Of a stretch of DNA of 64,000 nucleotides, positions 48,420 to 58,576 are shown in pieces. Both the position numbers and the translations under genes were made by a program. How positions within the stretch are numbered: the first letter of the stretch is position 1; each line of letters starts with the position of its first letter. This DNA is from Halovibrio salipaludis (lineage in GTDB: Bacteria > Pseudomonadota > Gammaproteobacteria > Pseudomonadales > Oleiphilaceae), in NCBI RefSeq assembly GCF_002286965.1, contig NZ_NSKD01000003.1, positions 434,001 to 498,000 on the forward strand. The letters run 5' to 3'. Under the pieces are notes generated by a model, which had not been told where the DNA came from, did no database searches, and was given only the letters and a program-made list of their open reading frames with translations.

Positions 48420-49409
48420 TCACGGAAGGGCGGGGAAGCTGACTTCGGGCATTTCACCAGTCAGCGTGTGCAGGAAGGCTTCGATCTGTTCCACCTTCTC
48501 ATCTGACAGTTCACGGTCCAGCATCTGGTCCGCCATCAGCTCAATCGCCTTGTCCAGCTCCTCGACGCTGCCGTTGTTGAAGTAGGGATAGGTCACGGCA
48601 ACGTTGCGCAGCGTGGGTGTCTTGAACTTGAACTTATCCGACTCATTGCCAGTCACCACAAAGCGCCCCTCATCCGTGGACCCAGGCACCTCAAAACGGT
48701 GGTAATTACTGTCCGTCAGCGCCGGGCCACGATGGCAGGCGATGCACCCGGTATCAACGAACGCCTTCATGCCCTCTTTCTCCTTTTCATTCAGAGCCTG
48801 AAGGTCACCCCTCAGATAACGGTCAAACCGGGAATTGGGCGTGTTCAGGGTGCGTTCAAACGAGGCAATGGCCTTGGCCACGTTCTCCTTGTTGATCGGC
48901 TCCTCGCCACTGAACGCTTCACTGAAAAGCGTGCGGTAGACATCGAAGCTCTCAAGCCGATCAATGGCCTCATCAAGATCCATGGCCATCTCCACATCCG
49001 CCTCGATGGGGCCCAGCGCCTGCTCTTCCAGATCCTCGGCCCGGCCATCCCAGAACTGGGCGTCCAGGAACCCGGCGTTCAGGACCGTGGGCGTATTGCG
49101 CTTACCCACCTGCCCCTGGTGCCCCGTGGCCCGCGGAATCCGGTCCGTCCAGCCAAGCGCCGGGTTGTGGCAGGTAGCGCAACTGATCACGCCACTGGAT
49201 GAGATCCGGGGCTCAAAGAAGAGCATCTTGCCCAACTCCACCTTCTCCGGCGTCAGGGAGTTGTCCTCCGGGATCGGGGGCAGTGCCGGCAGCGGCTCAA
49301 AGCGATCACGGTAGTCACCGTAACCATCACTGGCCACTGCAGGCCCTGTCAGCGTCATGCAGCCCAGCAGAGCTGCAAGAGCGAGAATGCGTCCTGTTTT
49401 CTTTTGCAT
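48420..49409 (-). CDS. Periplasmic di-heme cytochrome c peroxidase (MauG/CcpA family)
   Basis: 329 residues. Signal peptide ending near AVAS; two heme sites CATCH (77-81) and CIACH (222-226). GKMLFFEPRISSSGVISCATCHNP and RNTPTVLNAGF are family signatures. Reduces hydrogen peroxide with electrons from small cytochromes, or acts on a protein substrate in MauG-like members. A transient Gly/Asp-rich N-terminal region precedes. Divergent from msrP. Confidence 0.9.
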   Translation of the reverse strand: MQKKTGRILALAALLGCMTLTGPAVASDGYGDYRDRFEPLPALPPIPEDNSLTPEKVELGKMLFFEPRISSSGVISCATCHNPALGWTDRIPRATGHQGQVGKRNTPTVLNAGFLDAQFWDGRAEDLEEQALGPIEADVEMAMDLDEAIDRLESFDVYRTLFSEAFSGEEPINKENVAKAIASFERTLNTPNSRFDRYLRGDLQALNEKEKEGMKAFVDTGCIACHRGPALTDSNYHRFEVPGSTDEGRFVVTGNESDKFKFKTPTLRNVAVTYPYFNNGSVEELDKAIELMADQMLDRELSDEKVEQIEAFLHTLTGEMPEVSFPALP

Positions 49410-49492
49410 GATCCCTCCGGATCTGTCACTTTGACTATGGTTTCATTCAAACCCGGAACCCCCAGGATTAACCATGATTTAAGTCAACATTC

Positions 49493-50422
49493 ATGTACCG
49501 CTATCCGCGTCCACCCAGTTCCGAAATAACGCCCAGGCACGTGTTTGAGCAGCGTCGCTCACTGATGAAAGGCATGGCCGCCGGAATGGCCCTCGGCAGC
49601 CTCGGCTCAAGCCCGGCGCTTATGGCCCGTGAACTTGGCAGCGTCACGGACACGGATTTCGGGCAGGACCTCTCACCCACGCCCCTGGAAGCCATACGCG
49701 GTTACAGCAACTTCTACGAGTTCGGCACCGCCAAGGAGGACCCGCGCCAACACGCCCACCAGCTCCGGACTGATCCCTGGTCCGTGCGCGTGGAAGGCCT
49801 GGTCGATAAGCCCGGCACCTTTGCCCTTGAGGACCTGATCAGCCGCTTCCAGCTCGAGGAGCGCATCTACCGCCTGCGGTGCGTGGAAGCCTGGTCCATG
49901 GTCATTCCCTGGATCGGCTTTGAACTGCGCCAGCTGCTCAAGGCCGTGCAGCCCACATCCGAAGCACGGTTTGTGGTTTTCGAGACACTCCATGATCCGG
50001 AACAGATGCCCGGGCAGAAAAAGGACCTGCTCGACTGGCCCTATCGCGAGGGCCTGAGGCTGGATGAGGCCATGCACCCGCTGACCCTCATGGCAGTGGG
50101 CCTCTATGGTGACACTCTTCCGAAGGAAAACGGGGCACCCATACGCCTGGTGGTGCCCTGGAAGTACGGCTTCAAGAGCATCAAATCCGTGGTCCGCATC
50201 CGGCTCCAGAAGGAGCAGCCAACCAGCAGCTGGCAGGCTGTTCAGCCGGAGGAATACGGCTTCTACGCCAACGTGAACCCGAACGTGAAGCACCCGCGCT
50301 GGCACCAGGCCACAGAGCGCCGGGTCGGGGAAACGGGGCGGCGTAAAACACTGATGTTCAACGGCTACGAATCGGAAGTAGCGGACCTCTACAAGGGGAT
50401 GGACCTGGAGAAGCACTTCTGA
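49493..50422 (+). CDS. msrP: Protein-methionine-sulfoxide reductase, molybdenum subunit MsrP
   Basis: 309 residues. Tat signal RRSLMKGMAAGMALGSLG begins at residue 21, so the leader is long. The molybdopterin-binding sulfite-oxidase-type fold includes YRLRCVEAWSMVIPW with the Mo-ligating Cys130 and a C-terminal VVPWKYGFKSIKSVVRI. Repairs oxidised methionine in periplasmic proteins, with MsrQ as the membrane electron donor. The start overlaps nothing; its stop overlaps msrQ (TGATG). Confidence 0.94.
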   Translation: MYRYPRPPSSEITPRHVFEQRRSLMKGMAAGMALGSLGSSPALMARELGSVTDTDFGQDLSPTPLEAIRGYSNFYEFGTAKEDPRQHAHQLRTDPWSVRVEGLVDKPGTFALEDLISRFQLEERIYRLRCVEAWSMVIPWIGFELRQLLKAVQPTSEARFVVFETLHDPEQMPGQKKDLLDWPYREGLRLDEAMHPLTLMAVGLYGDTLPKENGAPIRLVVPWKYGFKSIKSVVRIRLQKEQPTSSWQAVQPEEYGFYANVNPNVKHPRWHQATERRVGETGRRKTLMFNGYESEVADLYKGMDLEKHF

Positions 50423-51027
50423 TGCCACAACTGACTGGCATCCTGAGGCTGACGGGACTGATAGCGGGAACGGTGCCACTGGTGGCACTGGCCTGGGCCT
50501 GGGAGAGCGGGCAGCTGGGCTTTATGGCCTCAGAGGCACTGATCCACTGGCTGGGCAACCTCGGACTGGGCGCCCTGCTTCTGACCCTGACCCTTTCGCC
50601 GCTGAGCCGGCTGACCGGCAGCCACCTGCCCTTGGCTCTGCGCCGCCAGGCCGGACTCTGGGCCTTCGTCTATCTGGCACTGCACGCGCTGGCCTGGAGC
50701 TTTCTCGACATGGGCGGCGATGCCACGTTGATCCGCTCGGAACTGGCTGAGCAGCGCCACCTGCAGCTCGGGCTCCTGTGTCTGGTACTGCTGATGCCCC
50801 TGGCTCTGACTTCGTTCCGGCAGGCGCGCGAATGGATGGGCCTGTTACACTGGCTGCGTCTGCACAGGCTGGTCTATGCCGCTGCCATCGGCGGCGTCAT
50901 CCATCAGGCCATGGTGCAGAAGGTGCTTGAATGGCCCACTTTCCTCAGCGCATCGGTTCTGGCGGTTCTCCTGGTCTACAGGGTCGCCGGCGCGCTGAGG
51001 AGCCGTCCGGGGAGTCCTGAGACATGA
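50422..51027 (+). CDS. msrQ: MsrQ heme-binding membrane subunit
   Basis: 201 residues, about six helices of the ferric-reductase-like family. Conserved WKxL-type features appear as LRRQAGLWAFVYLALHALAW and LHWLRLHRLVYAAAIGGVIHQ with heme-ligand histidines. Passes electrons from the quinone pool to MsrP. Overlaps msrP and the downstream phosphatase gene. Confidence 0.93.
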   Translation: MPQLTGILRLTGLIAGTVPLVALAWAWESGQLGFMASEALIHWLGNLGLGALLLTLTLSPLSRLTGSHLPLALRRQAGLWAFVYLALHALAWSFLDMGGDATLIRSELAEQRHLQLGLLCLVLLMPLALTSFRQAREWMGLLHWLRLHRLVYAAAIGGVIHQAMVQKVLEWPTFLSASVLAVLLVYRVAGALRSRPGSPET

Positions 51028-51536
51028 GCAAGGAACGGGTACTGACGCTGATACGCCACGCCAAGTCCGGCTGGGACGACCCCAGCCTGAGCGATTTTGA
51101 CCGCCCCCTTAACGAACGGGGCGAACGGGACGCACCGGAAATGGCACGACGGCTGGCGGCACGCGGGGAATACCCGGACCACTTCATTGCCAGCAGTGCG
51201 CGGCGCGCCCGGGAGACAGCGCTTGTGCTTGCACAGGGCACGGGTTTTCCGGAGGCGGACATCCGCTTTGAACGCAGCCTCTATCTGGCGGATACCCAGC
51301 GACTGTTAAGCACCATCCGGAATCTGCCGGATCGGGCACGGGAGGTCTGGCTGGTGGGCCACAACCCGGACCTGACGGATCTGGCCAACCTGCTCGCCGG
51401 CCCGCACACCGATAACCTCCCTACCTGTGCGGTCTTCCGGATGGCGTTTGACGCTGGATCCTGGCGGGACGTCCGGGAAGGTTCGGGGCGCCTGCTGGTC
51501 CACGACACCCCGAAGAAGCCCTGGCAGGCTACCTGA
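51024..51536 (+). CDS. SixA-like phosphohistidine phosphatase
   Basis: 170 residues, histidine phosphatase superfamily. The RHx motif is LTLIRHAKSGWDDP near residue 12; the second His lies in WLVGHNPDL. SixA removes phosphate from HPt histidines; an alternative is an uncharacterised phosphatase of the same fold. Start overlaps msrQ (ATGA); 3' end overlaps the convergent DUF4397 gene by 8 bases. Confidence 0.85.
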   Translation: MSKERVLTLIRHAKSGWDDPSLSDFDRPLNERGERDAPEMARRLAARGEYPDHFIASSARRARETALVLAQGTGFPEADIRFERSLYLADTQRLLSTIRNLPDRAREVWLVGHNPDLTDLANLLAGPHTDNLPTCAVFRMAFDAGSWRDVREGSGRLLVHDTPKKPWQAT

Positions 51537-53004
51537 CCCGGCTGACCTGGATCAGGCCAGACTCACTGCTACCCTGCGGCCGAGCAACTACCAGCTCATA
51601 GAGTCCCTGCGTCTTCAGTGACACGGAATCGTCACACAGCAGCCGGTTTCCTGGATCACCGGGCTCCGTTACGACCAGCTGGTAATCACCCGCCTGTACG
51701 GGCAGCATCGAACTGCTGTTGCCATAGGAAAGGTTGCTTACAACCGGCTCGGGCACCACACCATTACCTGATAACGGGCTCTCACACCCGCTTCCTTCCA
51801 CAAGATAAACGTCCACGGGCTCTGCTTGCCCATCATTTTCGGGATCTTTGAACCAAGTGTTCAGAATGCGGGCCCTGGCATTCGTCGCGACAGGACGGGC
51901 GTCATTGATCAGTAAGCTGGCCTGCGTGGATTCATCTGAACTGGAAGGAGGCAGGGCTCGCAGCACAACGGTACCTGCCTTCGCCCTGGCAAGACTCAAA
52001 CCATAGGAGCCGCTGGCGTCCGACTCCTGGGAATCAATCGCCAGCGTATAACTCCCCGCTTCAACACCCTCATACCCCTCAGGAGCCTTGCTGCCCAGAG
52101 GGTCAACAGTGTCTGTGGCGATAGGGCCCTCAGCGCTTGCCACCTCCACGCTTTCTGTTGATGCATTCACGAACTCAAACCCGGCATCCTGTTGCATATC
52201 CGGAACCCGCCGGCTCTGCTCCCCATCAACCTCAATCAGCGACAGGTCACCCTCTCCCTGAACACCGGTGGCAGGTGTCACCGCCAGCAACAGATCATCC
52301 CCGGTATCCCAGCCAAGAACGCGGTCGCTGTCATAGATCACGTTGCTGCCACCGGCAGGGGTGATCTGGACCCGGTAGACACCCGACTCAACCCGCAGGG
52401 CCTCACTGGCGTTACCGTACGGCAGGGTCACATCCGGGCTGCCGGAGGTATCACCGCCCAGATACAGATCAACCGCCTCGAAATCCGGCGCAAGGTGGGC
52501 CACCCGGAAGCGGACATCCCTGAGCGGTTCATCACCGTCCGAATCGCCGTCACCGTCACCTTCCTCTTCCCCGTTTTCCTCGTCCTCCTCCTCGGGCTCG
52601 AAGGGCTCATCATCCTGTTCAAGCAGGATGGCGCGGGCATCGCTGTCCTCCAGGGATCCCGCCAGAAGCAGATCATGGCGCATGCCTTCGGTCAGGTTGC
52701 CCTCAAGGTTATCCAGAAGGGGTTCCGGTGCCTCCCTGCCGGTATAGCCTGCCGCCTCAAAACGGTAGTGATTCGCCGGCAGGCTGAAGGTGGCGACCCT
52801 CCCGTAATCCAGCGTCTCTGTTTGAACCTCACCATCCGCTTCCAGGCGCAGGGCGGGCGCGTCGGTCACGGCATGGAGCACACGTACGTCCACGTCATCT
52901 CCGGCGACGGTATCATTGAAGGTTTCGTCTCTCTGGCTCTCAAAGCAGCCGCTGAGCCCCAGCGTCACGGCCACGAGCAGTGCGGCCCTGGCAGGCGATT
53001 CCAT
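51529..53004 (-). CDS. DUF4397 lipoprotein with acidic linker
   Basis: 491 residues. Lipobox LGLSGC (Cys20). Two or three Ig-like DUF4397 repeats: VRVLHAVTDAPALRLEADGE, then RFRVAHLAPDFEAVDLYLGGD, and a third near VFLVEGSGCE-type sequence at the C-terminus. Between the first and second lies a strongly acidic stretch (residues 134-160, Glu/Asp/Gly). Such acidic linkers may bind Ca2+ or reflect haloadaptation. No function is known for the family in this context. Confidence 0.82.
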   Translation of the reverse strand: MESPARAALLVAVTLGLSGCFESQRDETFNDTVAGDDVDVRVLHAVTDAPALRLEADGEVQTETLDYGRVATFSLPANHYRFEAAGYTGREAPEPLLDNLEGNLTEGMRHDLLLAGSLEDSDARAILLEQDDEPFEPEEEDEENGEEEGDGDGDSDGDEPLRDVRFRVAHLAPDFEAVDLYLGGDTSGSPDVTLPYGNASEALRVESGVYRVQITPAGGSNVIYDSDRVLGWDTGDDLLLAVTPATGVQGEGDLSLIEVDGEQSRRVPDMQQDAGFEFVNASTESVEVASAEGPIATDTVDPLGSKAPEGYEGVEAGSYTLAIDSQESDASGSYGLSLARAKAGTVVLRALPPSSSDESTQASLLINDARPVATNARARILNTWFKDPENDGQAEPVDVYLVEGSGCESPLSGNGVVPEPVVSNLSYGNSSSMLPVQAGDYQLVVTEPGDPGNRLLCDDSVSLKTQGLYELVVARPQGSSESGLIQVSRVR

Positions 53005-53095
53005 GGTGTTCGTCCTGTTCCATGAAGGTTCAGGGGCGGTTTTAACAGGATCGGGGAAGCGGCAAAAGCGACCGGCTCACACTACGGGCACGGGC

Positions 53096-54121
53096 TCAGT
53101 CACAGCGTTCGAGCAGGCGGTTCCAGGCGCCGGCGTGGCGGGCCACCGCCTGGTCGAGGTCGTGCCAGACACTGCCTGAGTGCCGGGTACGGAGGTTGCG
53201 GCTGATGAAGGGCGTCATGGCATCCGGAGGCGGCGCGCCGGTGGCCTCGACCAGCGCTTCCAGAGCCCGTGCCATGCGGCGACCGTATCCCCGCACCTGC
53301 TGGATACGGGGTACCAGGCCATCCAGATAATGCTTACGGTAGAACGCCACCGCCCCCGCATCCATGGGGCAGCCCTGCGCTGAAGCCAGGACACGGTCCA
53401 GAATACCGGCACTATCGCCAAGACGGGCCTGCAGGGCCTCAGCACTGCGCAGCAGCTGCCCGAAGCGCGGCTCCCTGCGCCATTGGCGGTAGTGATCCGT
53501 CATGGCCGCCAGCTCCTCAGGCACCCTGCCCGGCTGTGCGGACGCCAGCATGGCGGCGACCCCGTGGAGGCTCTCAATGAGTTGATCCAGCGACTTTTCC
53601 GGCACAGGCGCCGGCACGTGGCCACCGGAACGGCTGACCAGCCGGGCCATCTCATCGCTGCCCCAGACGCCATTCCACAGTGCCAGCGGCAGTGATTCCG
53701 CCCGTGCGTCACGCGCCTTCTTCAGGGCCTCGGTGCGGGCGTCGCTGTCGATCCTGGGCAGACACTCATCCACGGCGGCCAGAAAGCGCAGGTGGTATTC
53801 CATGCGCGTGCCCGGATGCGCCACACGCCCGAGAACACTGGTCCGTTCACCGATCACCACCTGCAGTTCACAGCCGTAGAGAGACAGGAAATCCACCAGC
53901 CCCATGTCCAGTTCCGGCAGTTCCAGCCGACGTTCACGGGGGCGCGGCAGGGGCTCGACCGTGGGGATGCGGGAAGGTTCGGGCGCCACACCGAAAGCCC
54001 CGGCAAGGGCGTCAACATAGGCCTCCGCCCGGGCACCATTCTCCCCACCCGACCAGCAGCCCGCCAGGACCAGGGGCAAGAGGACCGGCAGGAGAACGCG
54101 GGCCAGCGGCCTAAACGTCAT
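53096..54121 (-). CDS. DUF3080 lipoprotein
   Basis: 341 residues from the ATG at 54121; the longer frame lies over xdhC. Lipoprotein signal LPLVLAGC (Cys about 21). Mostly helical body with ELDMGLVDFLSLYGCELQVVIGERTSVLGRVA, typical of DUF3080. Unknown role. Its start overlaps the xdhC stop by 11 bases, suggesting co-transcription with the molybdenum hydroxylase genes. Confidence 0.8.
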   Translation of the reverse strand: MTFRPLARVLLPVLLPLVLAGCWSGGENGARAEAYVDALAGAFGVAPEPSRIPTVEPLPRPRERRLELPELDMGLVDFLSLYGCELQVVIGERTSVLGRVAHPGTRMEYHLRFLAAVDECLPRIDSDARTEALKKARDARAESLPLALWNGVWGSDEMARLVSRSGGHVPAPVPEKSLDQLIESLHGVAAMLASAQPGRVPEELAAMTDHYRQWRREPRFGQLLRSAEALQARLGDSAGILDRVLASAQGCPMDAGAVAFYRKHYLDGLVPRIQQVRGYGRRMARALEALVEATGAPPPDAMTPFISRNLRTRHSGSVWHDLDQAVARHAGAWNRLLERCD

Positions 54122-55103
54122 ACCGGCTGACCCGGTGGAGCAGCCGGTAGCGCTCGGCCAGGACCTGCGCCATGGTCGCCACGGCGATCTCCGGGGGCGC
54201 CTTGCTGCCGATGCTGAAGCCAATGGGCGCATGGATACGCCCCATGCGGGAATCAGTGACGCCCAGCTCGTACAGGCGCTCCCGCCGCTGGGCGGCGGTG
54301 CGCTGTGATCCCATGGCGCCGATGTAGAAGGCATTGGTCTCCAGGGCAGCCAGCAGACCCATGTCGTCAATGCGTGGGTCATGACCAAGTGCCAGGATCG
54401 CGCAGTGCGCGTCATTGAAGTCGCGCTGGATGAGATCGTCCGGCAGGCAGGCGTGGCACTCGATGCCCGGTTCCTCCCAGCCCTCCAGAAACAGTGGGCG
54501 TGGTTCGCAGAGCGCGACACTGAACCCATTCATCAGGGCCATGCGCCCGACGTAGCGGGCCACTTCCCCGGCCCCGATCATCAGCATGCGCGAGCTTGGA
54601 CCAATGGTGTGCAGGAACTCCTGTTCATGCTCTTCAACGCGCTCAGGCACCGAGGCACCGGCGAACTGCCAGTCGCCGCTGGCCCAGTCCACGCGTCGCG
54701 TCACCGCCCGGCGCTCGGACAGGTCATCCAGCACCCGGGCGATCGGGCCGGCATGGCGATCCGGCTCCAGAACCTCCACCACCAGCCGCATGCGGCCGCC
54801 GCAGGGCAGCCGCCAGCGCTCCTGTTCCTCTTCGGTGACGCCATGATCCACCAGCCTGGGGGCCGTGGACAGGGGCTCTCCCCCTTCCACTACCTCCCGG
54901 ATCAGGGATTCCTCCAGGCAGCCCCCAGAGACCGAGCCCGACCACTCACCGGCGGCGTTGACCGCCAGCATGGAGCCCGGTGGGCGCGGCGAGGATCCCC
55001 AGGTGCGCAGAACCGTGCACAGCCAGGCCCTCTCACCGCGGGCCAGCCAGCGGCTGACATGCTCTATGACCGAAGAAGCCGGATCCTGACTCGCTTCAGG
55101 CAT
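54111..55103 (-). CDS. XdhC-family molybdenum cofactor maturation protein
   Basis: 330 residues from the ATG at 55103. XdhC_CoxI N-terminal part (GERAWLCTVLRTWGSSPRPPGSML, then VSGGCLEES) and C-terminal Rossmann domain (RMLMIGAGEVARYVGRMALMNGFSVALCEPRP). Such proteins bind molybdopterin and insert sulfurated Mo cofactor into xanthine-dehydrogenase-family enzymes. It overlaps the end of the hydroxylase large subunit gene by 8 bases. Confidence 0.9.
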   Translation of the reverse strand: MPEASQDPASSVIEHVSRWLARGERAWLCTVLRTWGSSPRPPGSMLAVNAAGEWSGSVSGGCLEESLIREVVEGGEPLSTAPRLVDHGVTEEEQERWRLPCGGRMRLVVEVLEPDRHAGPIARVLDDLSERRAVTRRVDWASGDWQFAGASVPERVEEHEQEFLHTIGPSSRMLMIGAGEVARYVGRMALMNGFSVALCEPRPLFLEGWEEPGIECHACLPDDLIQRDFNDAHCAILALGHDPRIDDMGLLAALETNAFYIGAMGSQRTAAQRRERLYELGVTDSRMGRIHAPIGFSIGSKAPPEIAVATMAQVLAERYRLLHRVSRYDV

Positions 55104-57321
55104 CGGCGCTCCCTGCCCGGAAGGGGGTACGGCGCTGGCGCTCACCCGTGAGTGCAAACAGAGCGTTGCCCAAGGCCGGGATCGCCGGCGGTGTTCCGGG
55201 TTCACCCACACCCTGCGGATCTTCCCCGTTCTCCACCAGGATAATGCTGAGTTCCGGTGTCTCGTCGTGGCGCATCAGCGTGTAGTCGTGGAAGTTGCTC
55301 TGTTTCAGGCGGCCGCTGTCATCCCAGTCCACCTCGCCATAGAGGGCTGCCGTGAGGCCGAACAGAATGCCGCCTTCCATCTGCATCCGCACAATATCCG
55401 GATTAACCATGCGGCCACAGTCCGCAGCACAGGTCACCCGGTGAACACGGATGGCGCCGTCTTCAATACTGGCTTCCACCACCTGCGCCACGAAAGTGCC
55501 GAAGCTGCGGTGCAGGGCCACGCCCCGCGCCCTGGCCTCGGGCAGCGACCCGCCCCAACCCGCGGCTTCCGCCGCCCGTTCCAGCACCGCGCGGTGCCGG
55601 GGACTGTCTTCCAGATGACGCAGGCGGAACGCCACCGGATCCTCACCGGCCCTGTGGGCCAGCTCATCCATGAAGGTCTCCACCGCGAAGCCGTTGTGGG
55701 AATGGCCAACGGAACGCCAGTAGCTGACCGGCACGCCGGCATCGGCGTGGGTATGGCGCACCCGGAGGTCCGGGACGGCGTAGGGCACATCCACAGCGCC
55801 CTCAATGGCGGAATGGTCCTTGGGGGTAAGGAAGGTGTCCTCGGTCATCCGCCCCACCGAAGCCAGGGTGTTGTAGAACATGCGTGGCGCCCAGGGGTAC
55901 TGGGCGGCGGCCGCGTTGCGGGCGAACCAGTCGAAGATGAGCGGGCCGGTGATCTGGTGATCCCAGGCCGTAACGCGCCCGTCAGCCAGGGCGCCGCGGA
56001 AGCGGTGCAGCATCGCCGGACGGAAAACGTCATGCCGGATGTCGTCCTCCCGGGACCACACCAGCTTGACGGGCTCCTGTCTCTGGCTGGCGATCTCCGC
56101 CACCTCTTCCACGTACTCCTGGGTCAGGCGCCGACCGAAACCACCGCCCAGGAAGGTGGTATGCACCCTGATCTCACCAGGGGAATAGCCACTGGTGCGT
56201 GCCGCCGCGATCCGTGCCAGATCGGGCCCCTGGGTCGGAGCCCAGACCTCCAGCCCCCGGTCCGTGACCATGGCAGTGGCGTTCTGGGGCTCCATGGTGG
56301 CATGGGCCAGGAAGGGCGCCTCGTATTCAGCCTCCAGCACCCCATCCGCGTTCTCAAGCACACCGGCGGCATCCCCGTCACTGCGCTCGGTATCACCGGC
56401 GCTGTCATCCGCCGCCTGACGGTACTGGCGGAAAACCGACTCCTGGGTGACCTTCACCGCATCGGACTCGTCCCACTCAATGCTCAGCTCACCCCGCGCC
56501 TTCATGGCCTGCCAGTAGCTTTCCGCCACCACGGCAACGCCACGCTCAATGGCCAGCACATCGATCACACCGGGAAGCTCCCGTGCCCTGGCATCATCAA
56601 AGGCGACAAGACGCGCGCCGATGGCCGGTGGCCGTGCCACCACGGCGTAGCGCATCCCCTCCAGCTCCACATCGATACCGAAGCGGGCCTGGCCCGTAAC
56701 CTTGGCCAGGGCATCCAGGCGGCGGTTATGTTTACCAATGTAGCGGAAGTCTTCCGGGCGACGCAGCGTGACCTCTTCGGGCATGCTCTGGCGTGCCGCC
56801 AGTGCCAGAAGGTCCTTGTAGGCCATCCGCTGGGTACCGGCCGGGTGCAGCACATGGCCGTCTTCGGTGGTCAGTGACGCAACCGGCTCCTGCCAGACCT
56901 CCGCAGCCGAGGCCAGAAGAACCGCCCGCACCCGGGCACCGGCCTCGCGCACCCGCTCCCAGCTGGTACGCACACTGGAGCTGCCACCCGTTACCTGAAG
57001 GCCGTACTGGGGGTTGATGTAGGCATCGCCCACCGGCGCGAAAACCACCTCAATGTTCTCCGGGGCCACATCCAGCTCTTCCGCCACCAGGGTGGTAATG
57101 CCGGTCACTGTCCCCTGCCCCATCTCCACACGGTCCAGGGTGAACGCCACCCCACCGTCAGGATCAATCTCAAGCCAGGCGTTGGGCGCCCAGGCCCCGA
57201 CACGGGTTGGTTCCCTTTCATCCGGGGCAGTGGCGCAGCCGGGCAGCACCATGCCCAGTACCAGAGCGCCGGAGCCAGCAGCACCCAGGCGGAACAGTTC
57301 ACGTCGGGATACTCCACTCAT
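55096..57321 (-). CDS. Molybdenum hydroxylase large subunit (isoquinoline 1-oxidoreductase beta-like)
   Basis: 741 residues. Tat signal [20 protein letters not shown] continuing to PGC, so possibly a Tat-exported lipoprotein. Xanthine-dehydrogenase-family domains: [46 protein letters not shown] and [22 protein letters not shown]. Layout of a two-subunit enzyme (this plus a 2Fe-2S subunit, no FAD subunit) fits IorAB or periplasmic aldehyde-oxidase types. Substrate not determinable. Confidence 0.88.
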   Translation of the reverse strand: MSGVSRRELFRLGAAGSGALVLGMVLPGCATAPDEREPTRVGAWAPNAWLEIDPDGGVAFTLDRVEMGQGTVTGITTLVAEELDVAPENIEVVFAPVGDAYINPQYGLQVTGGSSSVRTSWERVREAGARVRAVLLASAAEVWQEPVASLTTEDGHVLHPAGTQRMAYKDLLALAARQSMPEEVTLRRPEDFRYIGKHNRRLDALAKVTGQARFGIDVELEGMRYAVVARPPAIGARLVAFDDARARELPGVIDVLAIERGVAVVAESYWQAMKARGELSIEWDESDAVKVTQESVFRQYRQAADDSAGDTERSDGDAAGVLENADGVLEAEYEAPFLAHATMEPQNATAMVTDRGLEVWAPTQGPDLARIAAARTSGYSPGEIRVHTTFLGGGFGRRLTQEYVEEVAEIASQRQEPVKLVWSREDDIRHDVFRPAMLHRFRGALADGRVTAWDHQITGPLIFDWFARNAAAAQYPWAPRMFYNTLASVGRMTEDTFLTPKDHSAIEGAVDVPYAVPDLRVRHTHADAGVPVSYWRSVGHSHNGFAVETFMDELAHRAGEDPVAFRLRHLEDSPRHRAVLERAAEAAGWGGSLPEARARGVALHRSFGTFVAQVVEASIEDGAIRVHRVTCAADCGRMVNPDIVRMQMEGGILFGLTAALYGEVDWDDSGRLKQSNFHDYTLMRHDETPELSIILVENGEDPQGVGEPGTPPAIPALGNALFALTGERQRRTPFRAGSADA

Positions 57322-57788
57322 GAGGCACCCCCATCCGCAACGGAGCGGATGGCGGCATGGATCCGGGGATAGGTGCCACAGCGACAGAGATTGGCGGCCA
57401 TGAATTCACTGATCCGCTCATCATCCGGGTTCGTCTCCTGGTCAAGCAGCGCCGCAGCGCTCATGATCTGGCCGGACTGGCAGTAACCGCACTGGGGCAC
57501 ATTATGCTCAAGCCATGCCGCCTGCACCGGGTGCAGGCTGTCTTCGCTGGCAAGACCTTCAATGGTGGTAACCGACACCTCGCCACCGGCTACCCTGGCA
57601 ACCGGCGTAATGCAGCTGCGCTGCGCACTGCCATCAATATGCACGGTACACGCCCCGCACTGGCCAATTCCGCACCCGAACTTGGTGCCCTTAAGCCCCA
57701 TCCAGTCACGCAGCACCCACAGCAGGGGCGTATCCTCCGGGGCATCCACCGACTGTTCGGCGCCATTCACCCTGATCGTTATTGTCAT
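57318..57788 (-). CDS. Molybdenum hydroxylase 2Fe-2S subunit (IorA-like)
   Basis: 156 residues. N-terminal plant-type ferredoxin domain with [17 protein letters not shown], and C-terminal all-helical 2Fe-2S domain with [10 protein letters not shown] and [10 protein letters not shown]. No signal peptide; it would be co-exported folded with the Tat-bearing large subunit. Stop overlaps the large-subunit start (ATGA). Confidence 0.92.
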   Translation of the reverse strand: MTITIRVNGAEQSVDAPEDTPLLWVLRDWMGLKGTKFGCGIGQCGACTVHIDGSAQRSCITPVARVAGGEVSVTTIEGLASEDSLHPVQAAWLEHNVPQCGYCQSGQIMSAAALLDQETNPDDERISEFMAANLCRCGTYPRIHAAIRSVADGGAS

Positions 57789-57813
57789 TGTTCACTCCTG
57801 TAACAGTGGCCCT

Positions 57814-58392
57814 TCAACCACTGAACCGCTCTCGGTTGCGTTCCCGCTCTTCCGGACTCTTGCGCAGCATCACGTAGACCGCTCCCGTGCCGCCCTGTTT
57901 CGGCTGCGCGGAGTGGAACGCCATTACATCCTCGAGCTGCGGCAGCCACTGGTTGACGTAGCTCTTGATGGTAGCGATACGGTCCGGATTGCGCTCCCCC
58001 TTACCATGCTTGATCAGCACCGAGCGCACACCACGGCGCAGGCATTCGCGGATGAAGTTGAACACCTCCTGGCGGGCTTCATCCACAGTCATCCGATGCA
58101 GGTCCAGCTGTGCCTCAATGGGGTACTGCCCCAGGCGTACCTTCTTGAAAACGCCATGCTGGATACCGTCGCGCTTGAAACTCAGCTCATCCTGGGGGCC
58201 CAGCCACGCCACATCCGTGGCGGTCAGAGGGTTACGGTCCCGGGTTTTCTCGAGCACGGCGGCCCGCTGGCGCTCCAGCTGCCCCGGGGTAACCTGACGC
58301 CCCCCATCAAGATCCGCACGATCCGGCTTGCGGATCGGCTCAACGTCCCCCATGGCCTCAAGGAACTGAAGGCGCTCATCCTTCGTGGTCAT
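57814..58392 (-). CDS. Smr-domain protein (SmrA-like)
   Basis: 192 residues. C-terminal Smr domain: AQLDLHRMTVDEARQEVFNFI, then VLIKHGKGER and PKQGGTGAVYVMLR. Smr domains act as nucleases on DNA or RNA, including stalled mRNA. The N-terminal half is charged and probably disordered. Standalone Smr proteins are common in gammaproteobacteria. Confidence 0.9.
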   Translation of the reverse strand: MTTKDERLQFLEAMGDVEPIRKPDRADLDGGRQVTPGQLERQRAAVLEKTRDRNPLTATDVAWLGPQDELSFKRDGIQHGVFKKVRLGQYPIEAQLDLHRMTVDEARQEVFNFIRECLRRGVRSVLIKHGKGERNPDRIATIKSYVNQWLPQLEDVMAFHSAQPKQGGTGAVYVMLRKSPEERERNRERFSG

Positions 58393-58576
58393 AGCAGCCC
58401 CTCAACTGGAAACAGGCTTCGCCGCTACTCTACCACCCGCCCTGAAAGCAGGGAAACGCCGCCAATGGCGTTATTTTATGTCACGGGGGTGCATGATCTG
58501 TTGAGGGATGGATGGGGGTCGACTAGTTTGAACAACACCCCCAAGTGTTGCCACCACTGATACGGGCACAGAGCCG

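Noticed and set aside
55267-56877. 536-codon plus-strand frame over the molybdenum hydroxylase
   Set aside because: Antisense to a gene with clear xanthine-dehydrogenase-family motifs.
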